Source of the DNA: Ananas comosus
Lineage: Eukaryota > Streptophyta > Magnoliopsida > Poales > Bromeliaceae
Reading direction: 5' to 3'
Length of the DNA stretch: 64,000 nucleotides
NCBI RefSeq assembly: GCF_001540865.1
Contig: NC_033637.1
Location: 9,336,586 to 9,400,585 of the forward strand
The position numbers and the translations under genes are program-made. The notes beneath the pieces were generated by a model. The model was not told the origin of the DNA, did not search any database, and worked only from the letters and a program-made list of their open reading frames with translations. Each line of letters begins with the position of its first letter. Position 1 is the first letter of the stretch. Positions 23,007 to 35,800 of this stretch are shown here, in pieces.

Positions 23007-24459
23007 ACTCAATTGGATCTCAACGCCATGCATTTGTGCGAATGGTCGGCTAGTGAATGAATGCGTAGCACCTGTATCAAATAAAGCTCTAGCTCGCACA
23101 TTATTAATTAGCACCACACCTGCCACCACGTCACAGCCGACTACCTCCGTAGGTTCTTCCACTTGAGCCGCATACACCCGACCACTAGGAGCCGGTCGGG
23201 GTGCCTCCAACTGACGCGGTGCTATCACACGTCTAGCCGACATCGCAGCAGGGGAGCTCCTACAAACTGCCTCGGAGTAGCCGGAGCGGACGCAACAGAC
23301 GGGGCAGGCGACGATCTCTCCGAGCACTGCCGGCCGATATGTCCCGCCTGACCCATCTGAAGCACCATCCCTCCCTATGTTCGCAGTTCATTGGGCGATG
23401 CTCCCCGCCACAGATCACACACCTAGACTGTCCACGGCTCTTTGACTGACCCTTCGGATACTTCGGGGGCTTCTTGGAGCTAGATTGTCCCCCCGAACCA
23501 CCCATAGGCCGCTTCTTTTCTTTGTCTTTCTCAAATACCTCGCGCTCCTCCCGCACGCAAGCATTCTCCTGCTCAACCCACAAGGCACGGTCCAACACCT
23601 CCGTAAAGGTTCGGAATTTGAAAGCATGCACCATTCGGAATACATCGGGCCGGAGTCCACGCACAAAGCACTCCGCCTTGTCTTGCTCGGTCCGCGCCAC
23701 ATCTGGGACACAATTCATAAGATGTGTGAACTCCCGCTCGTACTCCCGTACGGTGCGATTGCCTTGCTTTAGCTTTCGAAAATTTTTCCACATCTTTCTC
23801 TTGTCACTATCGGGAAAATACTCGGCAAACATCAACCCTCGAAACTCCTCCCAATCGATCGAGGGAAGATCCGGAGATCGATCCTTCTTCACCCTCCTCC
23901 ACCACACTCGAGCCGTCTTCTCAAAGCAATGAGCGGCCAAGTGCACCTTGTCTTACTCCAAGGTGTAGATGTCCTCGAACAAAGTCTCTATCATGGCTAG
24001 CCAAGTCTCCATGATCCAAGGATCTATCACCTCGCCATCAAAGGTTGGAGGAAGAAACTTCATGAACTTTGTGAGAGCTGTATAGCCACGCTCTCGCTCG
24101 GCCTCCTCTGCCGCCGCATCGAGTACCGAAGAACCCGAGGCCATCGGTGGAATACACACCGGCGGAGGGCATGCCGCCACTGGAGCTGCCGAAATGCCCA
24201 CACCCTCAGCGGCATTCGGCGCACGAGCCGAGGGCGCGGGCGGATCACGGCCTTCGGTCGCCGTCGCAGCCGCCGCCGCCACTTGCCACTCCATCAGCTC
24301 CTGGAGCCGCTCAAACCGGTTCTCTTGGCGCTGCACCACACTAACTAGTGCAGTCATCTACGCCCGTAACTCCTGCACCTCGTTACACCCAAATTACTCG
24401 GGCACCTCAGAAGGCGGTGCCGGAGTGGATCGCGTCGCGGGGCGTCTTATCGATGCCAT
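23007..24459 (-). pseudogene. Element C gag and protease start, cut by element A
   Basis: The gag ATG is at 24459 (MASIRRPATRSTPAP); a stop follows after about 20 codons and another near 23952. The gag domain reads FLPPTFDGEVIDPWIMETW, FAEYFPDSDKRKM, LKQGNRTVREYEREFTHLMN, LDRALWVEQENACVREE. In the zinc knuckle (near 23365) one base is missing (WCFRWVRRDI instead of a CX2CGQAGHI pattern), which shifts the frame. The protease then reads RARALFDTGATHSF and QMHGVEIQL and stops at the LTR of element A. The rest of C pol should lie left of the window. Confidence 0.87.
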
Positions 24460-24791
24460 AGCTCCTGAAACGCAACAATCAGGTTAATCACCTTAACCCA
24501 CGAACCGAACGCAACACAGGAACAAACGACTCATACCAAATCTAGCGGAAGCACACAAGCATACTCATTTCCAATCCTTAGCGTTATGTTGTCGGCCGAC
24601 AACACAACTCCCTCGAATTAAAACAAGTATTACTTGGATCCATCTCTATGAACCACTAGAGACACATACAATTATACCCAATTGACTTAACTTCCGCCTC
24701 AACTCATAGGTCCACGTCACTCATGCACTTATGTCCTTAGAGTTACCAACCGAGGGTCTCCTAGGTCCATCTTAGACTTCTCTTTTTTACT
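24460..24791 (-). other. Element C untranslated leader
   Basis: Non-coding stretch between primer site and gag. It has no convincing ORF, and its wording near 24590 (TGTTGTCGGCCGACAACACA) forms a short palindrome. Confidence 0.5.
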
Positions 24792-24803
24792 GCTCTGATA
24801 CCA
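24792..24803 (-). other. Primer binding site of element C
   Basis: Perfect GCTCTGATACCA on the plus strand, the tRNA-iMet complement on minus, six bases from the LTR start (TGTCACAGCCCGCGACC) at 24810. Confidence 0.92.
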
Positions 24804-24809
24804 TTCTTC

Positions 24810-25933
24810 TGTCACAGCCCGCGACCGCCTATTTGGTCGGTTCGGGCGCGTCGACAGACGCCGAACGGACAAAGTCTCCCCTGTCCGCCCAAGGCTCAAC
24901 AAGCACTCATGTATATCTAGTTGCCCAGGAAACAAACATCAACAACATACATGATACAAGCGAGTAATCATATAAGCGAGCAAGAGAGAATCTAACTACT
25001 ACATTTAACATTCAACCATTTTACATGTTTCCACCAAATACATCCATATAATACAACTTGCATCAAATAGATACATAACATCTCTAGCAACCTCACCAAA
25101 ATACAACATCAAGTCTTTCTACCAATATACATATCTCAAAATGGTACATGACTCTAATGCACATAGGAGGTAGCTATCTAGCTAGCGCACTATGCCCTTA
25201 CCGCGGTCCTCCACCTGTCCGCCCGTCCTCGGCCCTGCAATAAAGTGGGATGAGAACTAATAAATAGTTTCCAGTGGATTCGGCTACCGACGCCGTTGAT
25301 TTTCCCACTAGGTCTAAGCAGGCAACAGTAGTAAAGAGTTAGCGATGAAACAATTCTCTAGCATGCTACTATGCCTTTACAATATGAAACAATAAGCAGG
25401 TAAGGTAAACAAGTAATAACAACTACTATGCTCATGATGCATGCCATTTACCTTTATTTTCATAACCCAATTATTCCGGCTTACCTGAAGGTTAAGCCCA
25501 GACTCACAACCCAATCACGCATCGTGAGGAGACGTCCGCTACTCTCACCCTGGACCGTCTGCGGGGTAGCTATGCTAACCCCTACCTGAAGTACTCTGGA
25601 GACCAAGCTTGAGTAGAGCGACCACCGCCAAGCAAAACAGACGTATGTTAGCATGATCCAATCCTCCAACCCGAGGATACCCTACTAACTAGTGGTAATC
25701 AAGTCCGGAAACACCAATCCCCAATTCTCATAACTTGAGTAATCACACTCCCTCTAGCCAATGCCACAATGTCACAATGTCTCTAGCTAATGCCACAAAG
25801 CCACAATGGTCTTTAGCTAATGCCACAATGTCATAATTGTTTCTAGCTAATGCCACAATGTCTCAATTGTCTCTAGCTAATGCCACAATGTCTCAATTTC
25901 ACGTTTTCATGTCAAAGCCACTTTCGGTGCCAC
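24810..25933 (-). mobile_element. Element C 5' LTR, part 1
   Basis: U5 side of LTR C. It holds the hairpin (25251..25259 with 25265..25273) and a TTATTGCAG acceptor-like site on the minus strand at 25235. Short repeats of TCTAGCTAATGCCACAATG are seen at about 25756..25895. It is interrupted at 25933 by solo LTR B2 and resumes at 28942. Confidence 0.88.
25756..25895. repeat. Short direct repeats within LTR C
   Basis: Five or more copies of a ~35-bp unit containing CTCTAGCTAATGCCACAATG follow each other with small changes. Single copies of the same motif occur in LTRs B and E. Confidence 0.75.
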
Positions 25934-28900
25934 TATCACGCCCCGTGCCCCGCCTATTTGGTCGAGTTCGGGTACGCCGACAGACTGCCGAATGGACAGA
26001 GTTTTCCTTGTACGTCCTAGGCGTCGCAATCAATACCAACAAGGGTTCCAACCAGGAACAGTATTCAATATACAAATTGCATAAGTATAAAAAACATAAA
26101 CCGCTAACTATTACAAGCATTCACATACATGCTTTTACATTTCAATTACATACTACATTTAACTTCCAAAATACAATCTAAGTTATTACAAGTTTATTAC
26201 AACTTTTACTTTTTTCCTTCCCTCTACCCCTAGGCTATGCCGACTCGGACTACCTCTATCTCGGTCTCTGGGTAGGGCGCTATCGACGGAGCTACGCCCT
26301 TGCCTCGCGCCGCCGTGCCGTTGACGTACAAACCTGTAACACCCGAAAACAACGTGGGGTGAGAACCAACTCCATGGTTCCCAGTGGGTACGGCCACCCA
26401 AGAAAAAAGCTCGACCAATAGGTCCAAGGAGGCACTGCAATCATGTTAGTCCAAAAGCATCTATAGATATATATCGTCATGTTATTATGCAACTAACAGA
26501 TAACATGCCTCGTAATATGCAACATGAATATATGAAATCAACTAGTAGATCTATTGATTCTACGTTCCACTTTGCTATCTTTAGCTCATATCATTCATCT
26601 CTAAGGTTTCTACTACCTTAGGTTCACGGTTCAAGTTTCACTTGCTTCTAAGGTTTCTATTCCCTTAGCTCATGCCATCTATCTCTAGCTTTCAAGGTTT
26701 CTACTACCTCATCTAAGCTATCCACCCGACTCGGCTTCGAGTCAATCATCCGCGGATAATCCGTGCACTGGCTACACCGCAGCCTACCGCCCTCCGTGAC
26801 TTAGCCCCATAGCGGCGAAATCGCCGCACACGCTGAATAGGCTCAAGTCACCTGGCAGCCTGATCCACAATCGGCTTAACCATCTGGCGGCGAAATCGTC
26901 GCACACACCCAGCCATGGTTCAAGCCTCCGGGTGGCGAACACTGTACACACACCCAATCCACCTTGGTATCAATCTCGGCGGCGAAATCGTCGCACACGC
27001 CCTAGCTGTCGACCTATCTATCCAACCCTATGCTGTCGACCTATCTAGGTTCGACCCCGAACATCCTAGTGGCTGCTACCACTATGCTCAACAACCTAGG
27101 TTTAATGCCACTCTAGGTTTACTACATGTCATAACCTAGGTTCCAACACTCTAGGTTCTATACCATTCATGTCTGACCTATGTTTATTAACACTAGGTTC
27201 AATGTCATTCCTATTCAACCTATGTTCACGACACTAGGTTGGATGCCACTCGCCTAGATCTATTTGACTCTAGGTTAATTCACAACCTATGTTCTTTAAC
27301 ACTAGATTAGATGCCACTCATGATTCATCCTAGGTTTAACAACACTAGGTTCGATGCCACTCGATCTATTCGACCTCCTAATTGTCCAATCGAGCAGTTC
27401 ACATTACTATTTTCCATTGTCGAGTTCTCTACTCGCTCTAGGATCATCAATCTCATTCACATGCATATGTACATAGCATATCCTCACAATGCTAATCATG
27501 CATTCATGCAATTTACCTAGCATTTACATAACATGCTTATCATGCATTCATTTAGTATTAACTACATGCATCACTTGGTAGCTCAACACAATATTCATCT
27601 CATGCAATCATGGATTTAAAACTAACTACCATTATATGCATCAATATGAATTCACAATTCGCTTAGACATAACGGCGACCTAGTTGCTTCGGTAAGCATA
27701 ACCCACCTTAACTTACTCTCCGATTGCTCGTAGCCACTTGCAATCGGCCGCCCGCGGCACCCGCTACCCGACTCGGCCCGAACTCGCAATTGCACACCAA
27801 CCGTGCGCTGCTTCGCAGCCTCGAAAATTATAGGTCTTCGGTTATGTGCCACGGTGCTCGGGATCCGATCTCGTGATTTTTGGACGTCGCCTCGGCCCTC
27901 CAGGCGGAAACGAAGCCAAAAACGCCGTTTCTTCAATATCTTCGCGTAGGCTCGATGAATCGCCGAACCGATTTTGCTAGCGCGTCAGAATACCTAGCAA
28001 TTAGGTTTATATAGGTTCAATTTAGATCAAACCCATCTACTAGCAAAAATTACATTTTGTAGCCCTAGGTTACAACTATGCAAGAAATCACCATTTAGCT
28101 TCATGATTCAAGTATTAACCTCTATTTAGGATCTAGGAGTTCCACTAAATCCATTCTTAGAGCATATAATTGAAGCCCTAAAATTCTACCATTAAAGGGC
28201 ATCAAAGCTTACCTCTCAAGCTAGCTCCAATGGAGAGGAAGAAGATGATGAAGATGAAAATCCACCTTCAAGCTTTAATCTCCACCAAATCCATCTCTTG
28301 ATTCCACCTTCAAGAGAGAGAGAGAGAGAGAGAGATCCTTCTTGGTTGCAAGTGTGAGGGAGGGGGAGAAGAAGTGTGCGGGTGTGTGTTGTGTGCTCAT
28401 GCAGCCAGCCACAAATAAGTGCTGTAACAATTGCACAAAACCCCCTCTCACACAATACAACTTGCATCTCCAGTTCAGTTTAGCAGTTTAGAGTCGTTGG
28501 AGCCCTTCTGAATGTACGTTTACGCTGAAATTTAACAGTCAGGCTCGGTTTAACTTAACAAAACTGAATATATCTTAACTTTTCAGTTTTAACCATTTTT
28601 GGTCATCGAAAGCTTTACCGAATTGTAATATCTAGCAGATAGCAGTCGGATTTTATTCTCCACCTTCCGGGTGTCGGAATGACATGAAACTTTAAATCTA
28701 TCCTCATAAAAATAATTCCGACATATTCTCCAGTTTTCATAATTTTCTGACACTGTGCATTTTCTGCTAAAATATCAGCCCCGTCTCTCACAGAAAATTA
28801 TAAATCTTCTATTTTCGTTCCGATTTCAGCACAAGTCATTCCTGACTTATATTTTATTTCTCTAAATCCAATAAAATTAGTATCTCACACTATTTTTATT

Positions 28901-28936
28901 TATATTTATTTTTATATTAAATTTCGGTATATTACA
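25934..28936 (-). mobile_element. Solo LTR B2
   Basis: A 3-kb LTR related to LTR B, bounded by TSD GCCAC (25929..25933 and 28937..28941), with no internal domain: a solo LTR left by recombination between two LTRs. The start is mutated to TATCACGCCCCG. The hairpin has a compensatory change (TGAGAACCA 26360..26368 with TGGTTCCCA 26375..26383). Acceptor-like TTACAG is at 26334 and donor-like GAG|GTAAG at 28212/28213, both on minus. Confidence 0.92.
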
Positions 28937-28941
28937 GCCAC

Positions 28942-29818
28942 GAAGTTCCAAGTTTTTCTTATCATGTCACTATAGAGTTCCTTGTTCACATCCAATCCTT
29001 ATGCACATCACACTATGTTTCAACTCATATGTTCCAACATATACCATGAAAACAAGCAAGGAATGGAAGATGCAACATCCTACTCTACAATGCATGAATG
29101 CTAACATGAACATATAAATGGCTAATGAAGTAACTTAGACATAAAAGAAAATCCGGATGTTCCGGATAGCACCCCTCATCTCTAAACTCCACCGAGGTGT
29201 GAGAATCATAGTTTCGTGATTTTTAGATGTCGTCTCGACCCTATCCGACAGAAACGAAGCGAAAGTGATCCTTTTTCCTAAGAATTCGCCGCACGCCCGC
29301 AGGAACCCCCGTTTGAGTTGCCCACGATGTCAGTTTTACCTTCAATTGAGTTTCCATAGGGTCAATTTAAGTCCAACCCAAGCTCATGGCAAAACCCCAA
29401 TTAGAAACCCTAGAATCCACTATTTGTAAGAATACACTAAACAAAGCTATGATTCAAGCAAATAACATCTTAATACCTTCTAGAGATTCATCTAAATCCA
29501 TTCCTAGGGTATTTAAACCAAACCATAAAGATCTACCATGAGAGCTCCAAGAGCTTACCTCTACAAGCTTTCCCTTTTGCCAAAAAAGAAGAAGAAGATG
29601 AAGCTCTACCTTCTAGCACCTTCCTCCACCACTTTCTCCTCTTGCTTCCACCCTAGGAGAGAGAGAGAGATCTTAGAGAGATCTTAGAGAGAGAGAGAAA
29701 GGTTCCTTTTCTCTTAGGTTTAGGTCTAGTGAGGGTAATGAGGAAGGAGAAGAGAGACTTCACCCGTATAACCCCTCATACATACAAAACTACAAAAAAC
29801 ACCCCCCACAAGTCAAGA
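28942..29818 (-). mobile_element. Element C 5' LTR, part 2
   Basis: It resumes LTR C after the B2 duplication. It carries the donor-like GAG|GTAAG (29558/29559), a GA-rich leader (29654..29700) and the start of U3. It is cut at 29818 by the plus-oriented D-type solo LTR. Confidence 0.85.
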
Positions 29819-32039
29819 TGTGAGATCCCTGGTGTGTTGTTGTGGCGGCTTGTCGGCAACTCTGGAGAGTGTCGGGACAAGTCCGAGTCGCGTTGGTGTC
29901 AAATAGACGTAAAACGGACTTCGTGCGACGCGAGAGCAGCTTATCGCGAAGAATTCTGCAAAACAGCAGAATTCTCTGCTTGCTGTACCGGTACAACCAG
30001 CGCGGCTGTACCGATACAACCAGCACGCACTAGTTTAACTGCTCTCGGGTTGGCTCTTGTACTGGTACAGGAGCCCGTGTACCGATACAAGGGGGTAGGT
30101 AGAGGGCTAATTTGGTAATTCCCTCCCTCGTTTGTATCACCAACACACCCTCTCTCTATTTAGCTTCGTGTAGAGAGAGAGAAGGCCTCTTGCTGCATTT
30201 CTTCATCTCTCTCTCTCACTCTCATCCGGTTGAAGGCAAGGAAGAGCTCGGGTGAAGAATCGTCGCCGACGTCGTGCCGCGTAGCCGTTCGAGCACGTGA
30301 TTGTTGCCGGAGTAGTGCGAGGAGGCCGGGCGAGCATGCGACTTCGCTGTTCTTGATGTCACGCCGGTGCTAATCGCTGCCGAGGTGAATGTTCCGTCGA
30401 ATTGCTTCGTTATTTCTCCAAGCATCATTAATTCGAGCTTAAGTGTTGTTTGCTGAAATTCATCGTCGACTGTTAGTATTTCACCTCGTACTCGACGTAG
30501 GAGCATCGGTTTGCGACGAGACTTGGTTCGTTGGATTCGGGACTGCGAAAGGAATCCACGAAGCCCTTACTTGTGAATTTTGGTGAAGGTTAGCTTGGTC
30601 GAAACCCTCCTCTTCTCTACTATTGTGTATTTGGACTGAATTGTGAATTTTCGATGTTGATAGCTTGGAGATAGATTGATTTCGAGACTCGGACATTTTC
30701 AGTCGATCTAGCGGGTTGTGCCACAGCCGAGGGAGTTCCGTGTTGTCAGGGATTAGCTTTGAGGTGGGTTACATCGGTTTTGACTTCTAAGTTCTAATCG
30801 TCGACATGTATAAATTTCGATTTTTGGTATAATCTATTCTAGCTCGAATTCATGGATTATATTATGGATTGCAAATCTGAATTTGGAGTATGTGGTAATA
30901 AATTGAGTAGTTTATACATGTTGGACTTGGAATTGGAATTAGGAGAAAACCTGCGATTTGGACCTGTCACTTGTTTAAACTGCCTGATTTAACTCTAGGA
31001 GCCGTTATAAATTGTACTGTCGCAGTATCCTCGAGACGAGTACTCCAGGTAGTTTAGCATACTTTTACACTCGTGCTGGTACGCCAAGTGGATTTTTACA
31101 GGGTCGTTTGGGCTGTTCCGAACTGTTGGGTGCTGTCAGGTTGACAGTGGACCCGGATTGCCTTTTTGGCGACAGATTGTGCCGAGTACACGTGAACGGT
31201 TGAGTGTTGGACCAGTTAGAGTCGGTTACTTGACTTTGGCTTTTCAGAGCCTGTTTGAGCTCAACAGAGATACGCTGCATACTCGGTTGGGTAGCGCCCA
31301 CGAGTGCCACTCTGGAGACGGGCTTTGTGCTTTTGCGTTGGTGTCGCTTATGCCGGTTGGACTTGCTCTCCACGGACCAGTTAGTGTGGAGGTAGCTGGA
31401 TAGTCGCAACTCGGCAGGGGCGGGTGTATTTACAGTCCCCGGGACGGGTATGTTTACAGTCTCGATTGGATTGGGTCAGTTTTGACATTTCCTACAGTTG
31501 GTTAGCTTAGAGCAAGATGGTGTAGTGACTAGTAGCTGTAGAGTTCATTCCAGCATTTTACTTTTACCATTCTCCCTTCTGTAGACTTAGTTGGTGGACC
31601 GATGTTGTTTTGGGCGGCACCCACTGAGGACTACTTATTTTTACAGTAGTTCTCACGCCCTGTTGTTACCCCTATTTTGCAGAGCCACAGGTTTCGACTG
31701 CTGCGCCTTCCGCGAATCAGGATCGAGGCAAGGGCGTCGCGAGTTAGAGCCCTACCCGACGAGCAGAGCTAGAGGCACCCTACTGCAGGTAGATGTTTTG
31801 TTTCGAGTTTATGTACATAGTATACTTAACTCGCCAGTGCGAGTACTTTGTATTTTGGTTTTGGACTATGTATATGAAACTCAGTTTGTTTAGCTCTTGT
31901 TACTCTAGTAGCTCTCTACTACTATTCGTAGTAGTGTATGATTTACAGGTACAGCAATCGCTTCGTATACAGGGGAAACTCCTTTGTATACGGCGAGTTT
32001 GTCGGCGTGCCCGGGGAACGAGACATCTGGGGCGTGACA
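29819..32039 (+). mobile_element. Solo LTR of family D, plus orientation
   Basis: It runs TGTGAGATCCC to GGGGCGTGACA (2.2 kb) and is the reverse complement relative of 14804..17016. Flanks CAAGA (29814..29818) and CAAGT (32040..32044) fit a TSD with one change. In this orientation the layout reads directly: GTACCGGTAC-type cluster (29980..30095), GA-rich leader, donor-like AAG|GTTAG (30588/30589), hairpin (31625..31635 with 31645..31655, 11-bp stem) and acceptor TTTTGCAG at 31682. Confidence 0.9.
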
Positions 32040-32075
32040 CAAGTTGTGCACTGCCCGGGCTAGGCAATTTCAGGC
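32040..32075 (-). mobile_element. Last visible piece of LTR C
   Basis: About 35 bases (GCACTGCCCGGGCTAGGCAA..) match the U3 of LTR A (1326..1352), so they continue LTR C. They stop abruptly where LTR E sequence starts, without the expected LTR end. Confidence 0.6.
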
Positions 32076-32894
32076 CACAACTATGAGAATGCCATGTCTA
32101 CTAATGCCACAACACACAAAGTGTTCCATTCTCTAGCATTCAATGCCACAAAGTGCTATTTCAGTTATTTGTCACAATGTCACCATGTTCTCTACCTCAA
32201 CTAGTTCATGTTTCAATTCATACATCTATAGGGTTCACAATTGTTCAATGTCTCATTACCAACTCATATGCATTTTTATACTAAAAGCATGCAAGAAATA
32301 TTCACATATTTCCATTTACCCTACAATGCATGAATCCTACCTATACACATATATGCTCAAATGGTGACATTAGACATAAAGAGAAATCCAACTATTTCTG
32401 ATAGCACCACCCATCTCGTAGGGATGCTAAGGTGCTAGAATCCGAGTTCCACAATTTATAGTCGCCGCTTTCCCCTGACCCACGGCAAACGAAGCCAAAA
32501 TTAGGTTTTTCCTCGATTTCTCGACGTAGACTTATCGGAATTCTAGTCCGAGTCTCCTAATGCGTCGGTTTTTACTCCAATTAGGGCTACAAGAGATCAA
32601 ACTCAAGTTAGATCTCAAGCTTAGCAAAACCCCATTTTAACCCTAGGGTTTCCATAATCCACAAATACTCCATTTCCATGGATAAACATGAGGTAATCTA
32701 ACATATTATCCTTTATAAATCACAACTAGAAGGAATTTAACCAAACCCTAACTTAATACCACAAGAACTCACCTCAAGTTCAAGCTTCCTTCTTAACCCT
32801 TGCACAAGAGCTAGCTTCACTACTAAGCAAGCCTTCCTCTCCACCAATCTTCTCTCTTGGAGCAAACCCTAGAGAGAAGAAGAGAGAAAGAGAG
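32076..32894 (-). mobile_element. Element E 3' LTR, part 1 (truncated at its outer end)
   Basis: It aligns with 50818..51640 in the partner LTR. The first ~840 bp of the LTR are missing at the join with LTR C. It carries the textbook donor-like GAG|GTGAGT on minus (32772/32773). It is cut by solo LTR F1 at 32894 (TSD GAGAG) and resumes at 37800. Confidence 0.85.
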
Positions 32895-35800
32895 TGTCAC
32901 ACCCTGAGACCCGTTACCAATTTGGTCTGGTTCGGGCGTGTCGAACAGACGTCGAACGGACAGGACCTCCCCTGTCCACCCAAGGCTAAACAACGAGATC
33001 ATGTACAACAAGTTCCCAGGAAATCACTTGAATACATACATGATCATACAACAACAGCGAGAGCACAACCAGTGCTAAACAACCAAGAGCAAACATCACG
33101 AGTAAAGTATATACAAGTGAATAAAAGAGAGATACTTATCTATTACAACCATTCAAACTTTAATACATTGATTACATTTAAACTTCCCAAAATATAAACA
33201 TAGAGTTTACAATCTTCCAAAATCTCTCACACCTATACATCATCTACTCTCAAGCATGTAGGGTAACTACTAATGCAATAGGAAGCATCTACAATCTCTA
33301 GGGCGCTAAGCCCTTGCCACGATCCTCGCCGGGAGTACTCGAGCTCGGCTGTCACACCCCGAGACCGTCACCCATTTGGTCCGGTTCGGGCGCGTCGAAC
33401 AGACGCCGAATGGACAGCACCTCCCCTATCCGCCCAAGGCTCAAGCACGGGATCATGTACAAGAATTCGCCCAGGAACAATTCAATACATACATGATCCA
33501 TACAACGACAATAGAAGCATCACAAGTGCTTAACAACAAGAGCAAGTAACACATGTACATATACAAGTGCATAAAGAGAGAATTCTATCTATTACATCAC
33601 GATTTGTCCATTATACAATTGATTTACATTTTTTTCATCCAAAATATAAGTATAAGTTCATTCACATCTCTCCAAAATGCATCTCACAACCTATACATCA
33701 TCTACTCCTATATAAGTAGGTACCTCTAATGCAGTAGGAGAGCTACTAATGCTAGGGCGCTAAGCCCTTACCGCGATCCTTGCCTGGAGCGCTCGTACTC
33801 GGTCCTGCAACAAAGTGGGGTGAGAACTATCGTCCATAGTTCCCAGTGGGTTCGGCCGCCAACTCCGCCGATCTCCCCACTAGGTTCAAGTGGGCACAAG
33901 CAAATAGATAGATAGATAGATATTTGAAAACAATAACGACATAGTAAGAAAGCTATGCTACTATGCCCAAATCATATACAATGTATACATGCACAACGTG
34001 ATAAGTAATCAACTAACATGCCACTATGTCCAAGAAGGAGTGTTATTTACTTGTTCATCAATTCTCTTGACTTACCCAATCCTTGGCCAACCCTGAGGTT
34101 CGCCCACGACTCACATGCATCTCATGGTAAGGAGACTCAACTCGCTCAGCAAACCCGAGACCGTCTGCGGGATCCCATAAGGCTATCCCCCAGACCCCAT
34201 AAGGCTATCCCTCGTGTGACAAACTCCGGAGCGCACGCTTGTGTAGAGCGACCACCACAAGCTCTAAACAGACAGTGAGTATGATACAATCCTCTCAACT
34301 CGAGGATACCCTATCCACTAGGGTTAACAGTCACTCGGAAATCCACCTATCCCAATGTCCATATGCAAGTGTTTAACTACACTAAGTTCTTGTTCAATGA
34401 CTCATCACTAGGGAATCCGCCTATCCCTAAGTTCACATGTCAAGTGCCACTCTACACTAGGTTTTATGCCACTCGTTCTGTTGTCATTGTTATTTATATG
34501 CCACTCGTTATGTCTTTATCAATCATCGAGTCCATCTCTTATTTCAGCACTATAGGATTCAATGTCTCGACCCAATCCTTATCTTTCCACTATATCAAGC
34601 ATTCAACTCACACTATGATATCATCTAGGAAAGCATAAGGAAATGAAAACGCACATTTATCCTACAATGCATATATACAAAAGATGCAAGATTTAAAATG
34701 CACTAAGACATAAAGAGGAGCCCGGTTGCTTCGGGATGACACCACCCACCTTCTGGTGTTGTCACGACTTTAGGAATTAAGTTCGGAGATTTTACGACGT
34801 CGTCTCGGCCTCCCAGGCGGAAACGAAGCTCAGAAGGTCCTTTTCGCCAATACCTTTACACCCGCTTGACGAATCGTCGAACCGTCTTCGCCAATGCATT
34901 CAAACACTTAGCAATTAGGTTTACACTTGATCAATTTAGATCAATACCCAACAAATCACAAAACCCCCATTTTGGAGCCCTAACTTGCAATCATGCAAGA
35001 ATCCATCTCTAAATCCTCAAACTCATGCATTAAACACTTGTTAAACATGCTAGAGTTCCATTTAAACCATTCTTGAGTTTAAAAATCTAAACCCTAGAAA
35101 TCCACCATGGTTGAGCTTCAAGCTTACCTTCAAAAGCTAGCTCCAAGGGTGTAGAGAAGGAAGAAGACGATGAAGATCCTTCTCCTTGCTTGCTTCTCCA
35201 CCAAAACTCTTCTCTTCTTCACCTTCTAGAGAGAGAGGAAGAGAATTTAGAAAGAGAGAGCTAGGGTTGAGTTTGGGAGAGAAATGAGAAAGAGAGAGAG
35301 CTCACTCCCTCACATACCTCGAACTCATGCTACAAATGCATAAAAGCCGCTCAACTTTGCCAACAATGCACAACCCATCTTGGGCAAATTCGGGTTACGG
35401 GGACCGATCTCTCTAAGAGGGACCGGTCCCCGAGAGTGGCTTACTAGCAGAAAAAGGGCCCTCCCTCTTTTCCACGCTTACGGGGACCAGTCTCTCTAAG
35501 AGGGACCGATCCCCGAGAGCTCACTCTCGCAGGACAGCCCCCCTTGCTCAGTTTGCATGCCTACGGGGACTGGTCTCTCCCGCCAGGGACCGGTCCCCGA
35601 GAGCAACTTTTGTGCGCAGAGCCTTCTGCCACATTTTCCAAGCTACGGGGACCGGTCTCTCCCACCAGGGACCGGTCCCCGAGAGCCAAAAATCCTGCAC
35701 TTTCCATAATCTTCACAACTCGCTCTCGGAGGCCTTCTCTAATGCATTTTTGGCCTTCTTGATGCCTTCGGCTTTTTCAAAACACACCAAGTCGACAATC

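Noticed and set aside
23474..23932. 152-codon plus-strand ORF
   Set aside because: Antisense shadow of element C gag, whose minus-strand reading has the conserved gag motifs.
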